Of a stretch of DNA of 7,166 nucleotides, positions 6,262 to 7,166 are shown piece after piece. Below the pieces are notes generated by a model, which had not been told where the DNA came from, made no database searches, and saw only the letters and a program-made list of their open reading frames with translations. The position numbers and the translations under genes were made by a program. Position 1 is the first letter of the stretch, and every line of letters begins with the position of its first letter. The DNA is taken from NCBI GenBank assembly GCA_016550415.1, contig JABXGU010000323.1, forward strand, positions 1 to 7,166. The letters are read 5' to 3'. Source of the DNA: an archaeon. Lineage in GTDB: Archaea; Asgardarchaeota; Hermodarchaeia; Hermodarchaeales; Hermodarchaeaceae.

Positions 6262-6280
6262 AATCCTCTTCTAGAGGATT
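6262..6280 (+). terminator. Perfect 8-bp hairpin right after tmk
   Basis: AATCCTCT-TCT-AGAGGATT forms an uninterrupted 8-bp stem with a three-base loop, starting four bases after the tmk stop. No T-run follows. Its last base touches the first base of the next structure (6281), so the two helices could stack. It may protect or process the tmk 3' end, or mark the 5' side of the candidate sRNA. The role is uncertain. Confidence 0.45.
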
Positions 6281-6354
6281 GGCGGCTATGATGATTAACC
6301 TGTAGCAACACTGACGAAAAGAATGACGTGAACGACGGGCGAACCAGAGCCGCC
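6281..6354 (+). ncRNA. Candidate box C/D-like guide sRNA
   Basis: A 74-base segment closed by a perfect 7-bp stem, GGCGGCT (6281-6287) with AGCCGCC (6348-6354). Directly inside the stem is ATGATGA (6288-6294), an exact box C match (RUGAUGA). Sixteen bases later comes CTGA (6311-6314), an exact box D'. After an 8-base spacer comes ATGACGT (6323-6329), a degenerate C', then a second 15-base interval, then CAGA (6345-6348) where box D (CUGA) is expected. The order and spacing fit an archaeal C/D sRNA with two guides, but the imperfect terminal D box is a real weakness. The second guide contains GGGCGAAC, complementary to GUUCGCCC, which I recall from the 23S A-loop; eight bases alone prove little. 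A T6 run at 6413-6418 could end the transcript. A tRNA was tested and rejected. Confidence 0.4.
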
Positions 6355-6435
6355 ACCTCCTAACCCTAAATCTGACTAGATTATGCAAACCAATATGACT
6401 AACAAGAATGAGTTTTTTGAAGCATCAAGAATGAC

Positions 6436-6837
6436 CTATGGTCCCAATATGGAGGCAATCTCATTACTATAACGTTTCATAACTAGAAAGACCATGCCAA
6501 GATTTGCACTCTTTTTAACAAGTGAAGTTAGGATGGCGTTTGGTCCTGCACCTTTAAGGATAATATATCCATTTTCAGCTTCAATAGTGACTTGCACCAA
6601 GCCACCTCTTGGAATCTCAGATAAAGCACGTTCAGCCACACCAAGAAGCGCAGCTGTCATAGCAGCAACAATGGCCTCATTAATTGTTTGCGGCATTGCT
6701 GCAACAATTGGAAGACCTTGTGCAGTTACAATGGCACTAGCTTCAATGCCCGGTGTGGTACTTTCCATTTGCCGGAGCAAATCCTGTAAGCGTTTTGCTG
6801 TAGCAGACAACGTTCGTCCCCTTCTCGAATATATCAC
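6436..6837 (-). CDS. Roadblock/LC7 domain protein
   Basis: A 133-residue single-domain protein matching the Roadblock/LC7 (MglB, Robl) fold. Helix 1 is LQDLLRQMESTTPG (17-30), followed by the strand pair EASAIVTAQGLPIVAAMP (32-49) with the characteristic GLPI turn. A long Ala-rich helix (53-75) comes next, then strands around LVQVTIEAENGYIILKGAG (80-98), and a final helix and strand. Such proteins dimerise and regulate or scaffold small GTPases: MglB for MglA in bacteria, Ragulator and dynein light chains in eukaryotes, and many copies in Asgard archaea. The GTG start at 6837 is 28 bases from a TATA-like box, fitting a leaderless message. A TTG at 6810, with the purine stretch AGAAGGGGA ahead, would remove nine residues and keep the whole domain. 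The gene is monocistronic and divergent from the repeat-protein gene. Its partner GTPase is unknown. Confidence 0.9.
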   Translation of the reverse strand: MIYSRRGRTLSATAKRLQDLLRQMESTTPGIEASAIVTAQGLPIVAAMPQTINEAIVAAMTAALLGVAERALSEIPRGGLVQVTIEAENGYIILKGAGPNAILTSLVKKSANLGMVFLVMKRYSNEIASILGP

Positions 6838-6861
6838 GAAGACCTAAAAATTGTATTGGTT

Positions 6862-6869
6862 CGTATATC
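6862..6869 (-). promoter_or_regulatory. TATA-like box of the Roadblock gene
   Basis: GATATACG on the minus strand is centred about 28 bases before the GTG start and about 55 before the alternative TTG. The shorter distance suits a leaderless GTG start. The longer one matches the leadered genes in this window, so the box does not settle the choice. Confidence 0.35.
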
Positions 6870-6913
6870 AATCAAAATTGCAAGCGTGTAAACGTTTCGC
6901 TTCATTCAGCATA

Positions 6914-6960
6914 AACCTTAAAGAACACTCCAACAACTGGCACAAACAAACCGAGGAGGA
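6914..6960 (+). promoter_or_regulatory. Promoter and SD of the repeat-protein gene
   Basis: AACCTTAAAG (6914-6923) repeats the tmk promoter core at almost the same distance from the start (58 versus 61 bases). GAGGAGGA (6953-6960) is a strong SD, 11 bases before the ATG at 6972. Together they show that the plus strand, not the open minus frame, is the coding strand of the repeat. Confidence 0.55.
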
Positions 6961-6971
6961 CAGAGACAACT

Positions 6972-7166
6972 ATGGCAAAACGAAAACCATCAGAGGAGAA
7001 ACCCTCCAAACCCTCTAAGGAGAAATCATCTAAGAGTAAATCTCCAAAGGAGAAACCCTCCAAACCCTCTAAGCCATCCAAGCCATCTAAAGCCTCTAAG
7101 CCATCCAAGCCATCTAAAGCCTCTAAGCCATCCAAGCCATCTAAAGCTTCTAAGCCATCCAAGCCA
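6972..7166 (+). CDS. Lys/Ser/Pro/Ala-rich repeat protein (5' part only)
   Basis: The frame is open from the ATG to the right edge: 65 codons, made up of Lys, Ser, Pro, Ala and Glu apart from the initial Met and one Arg. After MAKRKPSEEKPSKPSKEK the sequence settles into a nine-residue unit, SKPSKPSKA, repeated at least 3.7 times (from residue 33). Every third residue is Lys, so the chain is very basic and should be disordered. Such tails resemble histone H1 or HMG-type basic repeats and could bind DNA, RNA or acidic surfaces. Alternatively this is only an N-terminal extension of a larger protein whose folded part lies beyond the window. The strong SD and the promoter core shared with tmk support expression. 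No function can be assigned. The gene is too short within the window for ordinary ORF cut-offs. Confidence 0.68.
   Translation, partial: MAKRKPSEEKPSKPSKEKSSKSKSPKEKPSKPSKPSKPSKASKPSKPSKASKPSKPSKASKPSKP
6995..7073 (+). repeat. Two identical 25-bp copies spaced 54 bp apart
   Basis: The stretches 6995-7019 and 7049-7073 are identical (beginning GGAGAAACCC, ending CCCTCTAAG) and encode the same EKPSKPSK-type segment. The 54-bp spacing is exactly twice the 27-bp unit that follows, so this part looks like older, diverged copies of the same array. Confidence 0.85.
7068..7166 (+). repeat. 27-bp tandem repeat, at least 3.7 copies
   Basis: Units start at 7068, 7095, 7122 and 7149; the last is cut by the window edge. 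Each encodes SKPSKPSKA. The full copies differ at one base (GCC to GCT at the end of the third unit). Near-identity at synonymous positions points to recent expansion or ongoing homogenisation. The array length is likely to vary between strains and to challenge assembly. Confidence 0.92.

Noticed and set aside
6281..6354. A tRNA, because the segment is 74 bases long with a 7-bp acceptor-like stem
   Set aside because: On neither strand do the 17 bases before the 3' stem form a 5-bp T-arm with a TTCRA-type loop, and no anticodon arm or D-arm fits. The C/D-like motifs explain it better.
6355..6362. ACCTCCTA next to the candidate sRNA, resembling the anti-SD 3' end of 16S rRNA (or an AGGAGGT SD on the minus strand)
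   Set aside because: No 16S helix 45 precedes it. The minus-strand frame that could start at the overlapping GTG runs into tmk without recognisable protein features. A seven- or eight-base match is likely chance.
6494..6847. Plus-strand open frame over the Roadblock gene
   Set aside because: The minus-strand protein matches the Roadblock fold throughout; the opposite frame is Ala/Ser-rich without any motif.
6902..7162. Minus-strand open frame with LDGLEG-type repeats and a hydrophobic C-terminus
   Set aside because: It is the mirror of the plus-strand 27-bp repeat, which happens to lack stops in this frame. The plus strand has a strong SD, a matched promoter core and an ATG at the right distance; the minus frame has no start signal of its own visible.

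Overview
The window looks archaeal. Most genes have a TATA-like box 28 to 60 bases ahead of the start, and several have bacterial-type Shine-Dalgarno (SD) sequences. Alternative TTG/GTG starts are used. The gene content is also archaeal in flavour: a tungsten aldehyde oxidoreductase with a polyferredoxin partner, an archaeal-type dTMP kinase, a CTP-dependent polyprenol/diacylglycerol kinase-like membrane protein, a stand-alone Roadblock/LC7 protein and a small P-loop GTPase-like gene. The Roadblock protein, the GTPase-like start and a Lys/Ser/Pro tail protein would suit an Asgard-type or related lineage, but nothing here fixes the phylum.

Layout, left to right. (1) Bases 1-57 hold the 5' end of a minus-strand P-loop NTPase gene that leaves the window; it starts at TTG and has its own promoter and SD. 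(2) Bases 141-2560, minus strand, are a two-gene redox operon: a four-cluster [4Fe-4S] ferredoxin-like subunit followed, with a one-base TAATG overlap, by an aldehyde:ferredoxin oxidoreductase (AOR) family enzyme. (3) Bases 2561-2684 are a divergent promoter region with two near-identical 14-bp direct repeats bracketing the operon's TATA box. (4) Bases 2685-4959, plus strand, hold a HAD phosphatase-like domain fused to a COG0170-type membrane lipid kinase domain, then a protein with a zinc ribbon at each end and three hairpins spaced exactly 60 residues apart. (5) Bases 5021-5551, minus strand, hold an unrecognised 176-residue protein that converges on the zinc-ribbon gene. (6) Bases 5659-6258, plus strand, are dTMP kinase (tmk). 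(7) Bases 6259-6435 are non-coding, with a hairpin abutting a second structure closed by a 7-bp GC-rich stem and carrying C/D-box-like motifs, possibly a guide sRNA. (8) Bases 6436-6837, minus strand, are the Roadblock/LC7 gene. (9) Bases 6972-7166, plus strand, are the start of a Lys/Ser/Pro/Ala repeat protein built on a 27-bp tandem repeat that is still open at the right edge.

Functionally, the ferredoxin and AOR genes should act together, passing electrons from aldehyde oxidation through a chain of [4Fe-4S] clusters. The other genes look like separately promoted housekeeping or regulatory genes. No mobile element, CRISPR array, tRNA or rRNA was found. The least explained parts are the HAD-kinase fusion, the double zinc-ribbon protein, the candidate sRNA and the repeat protein.
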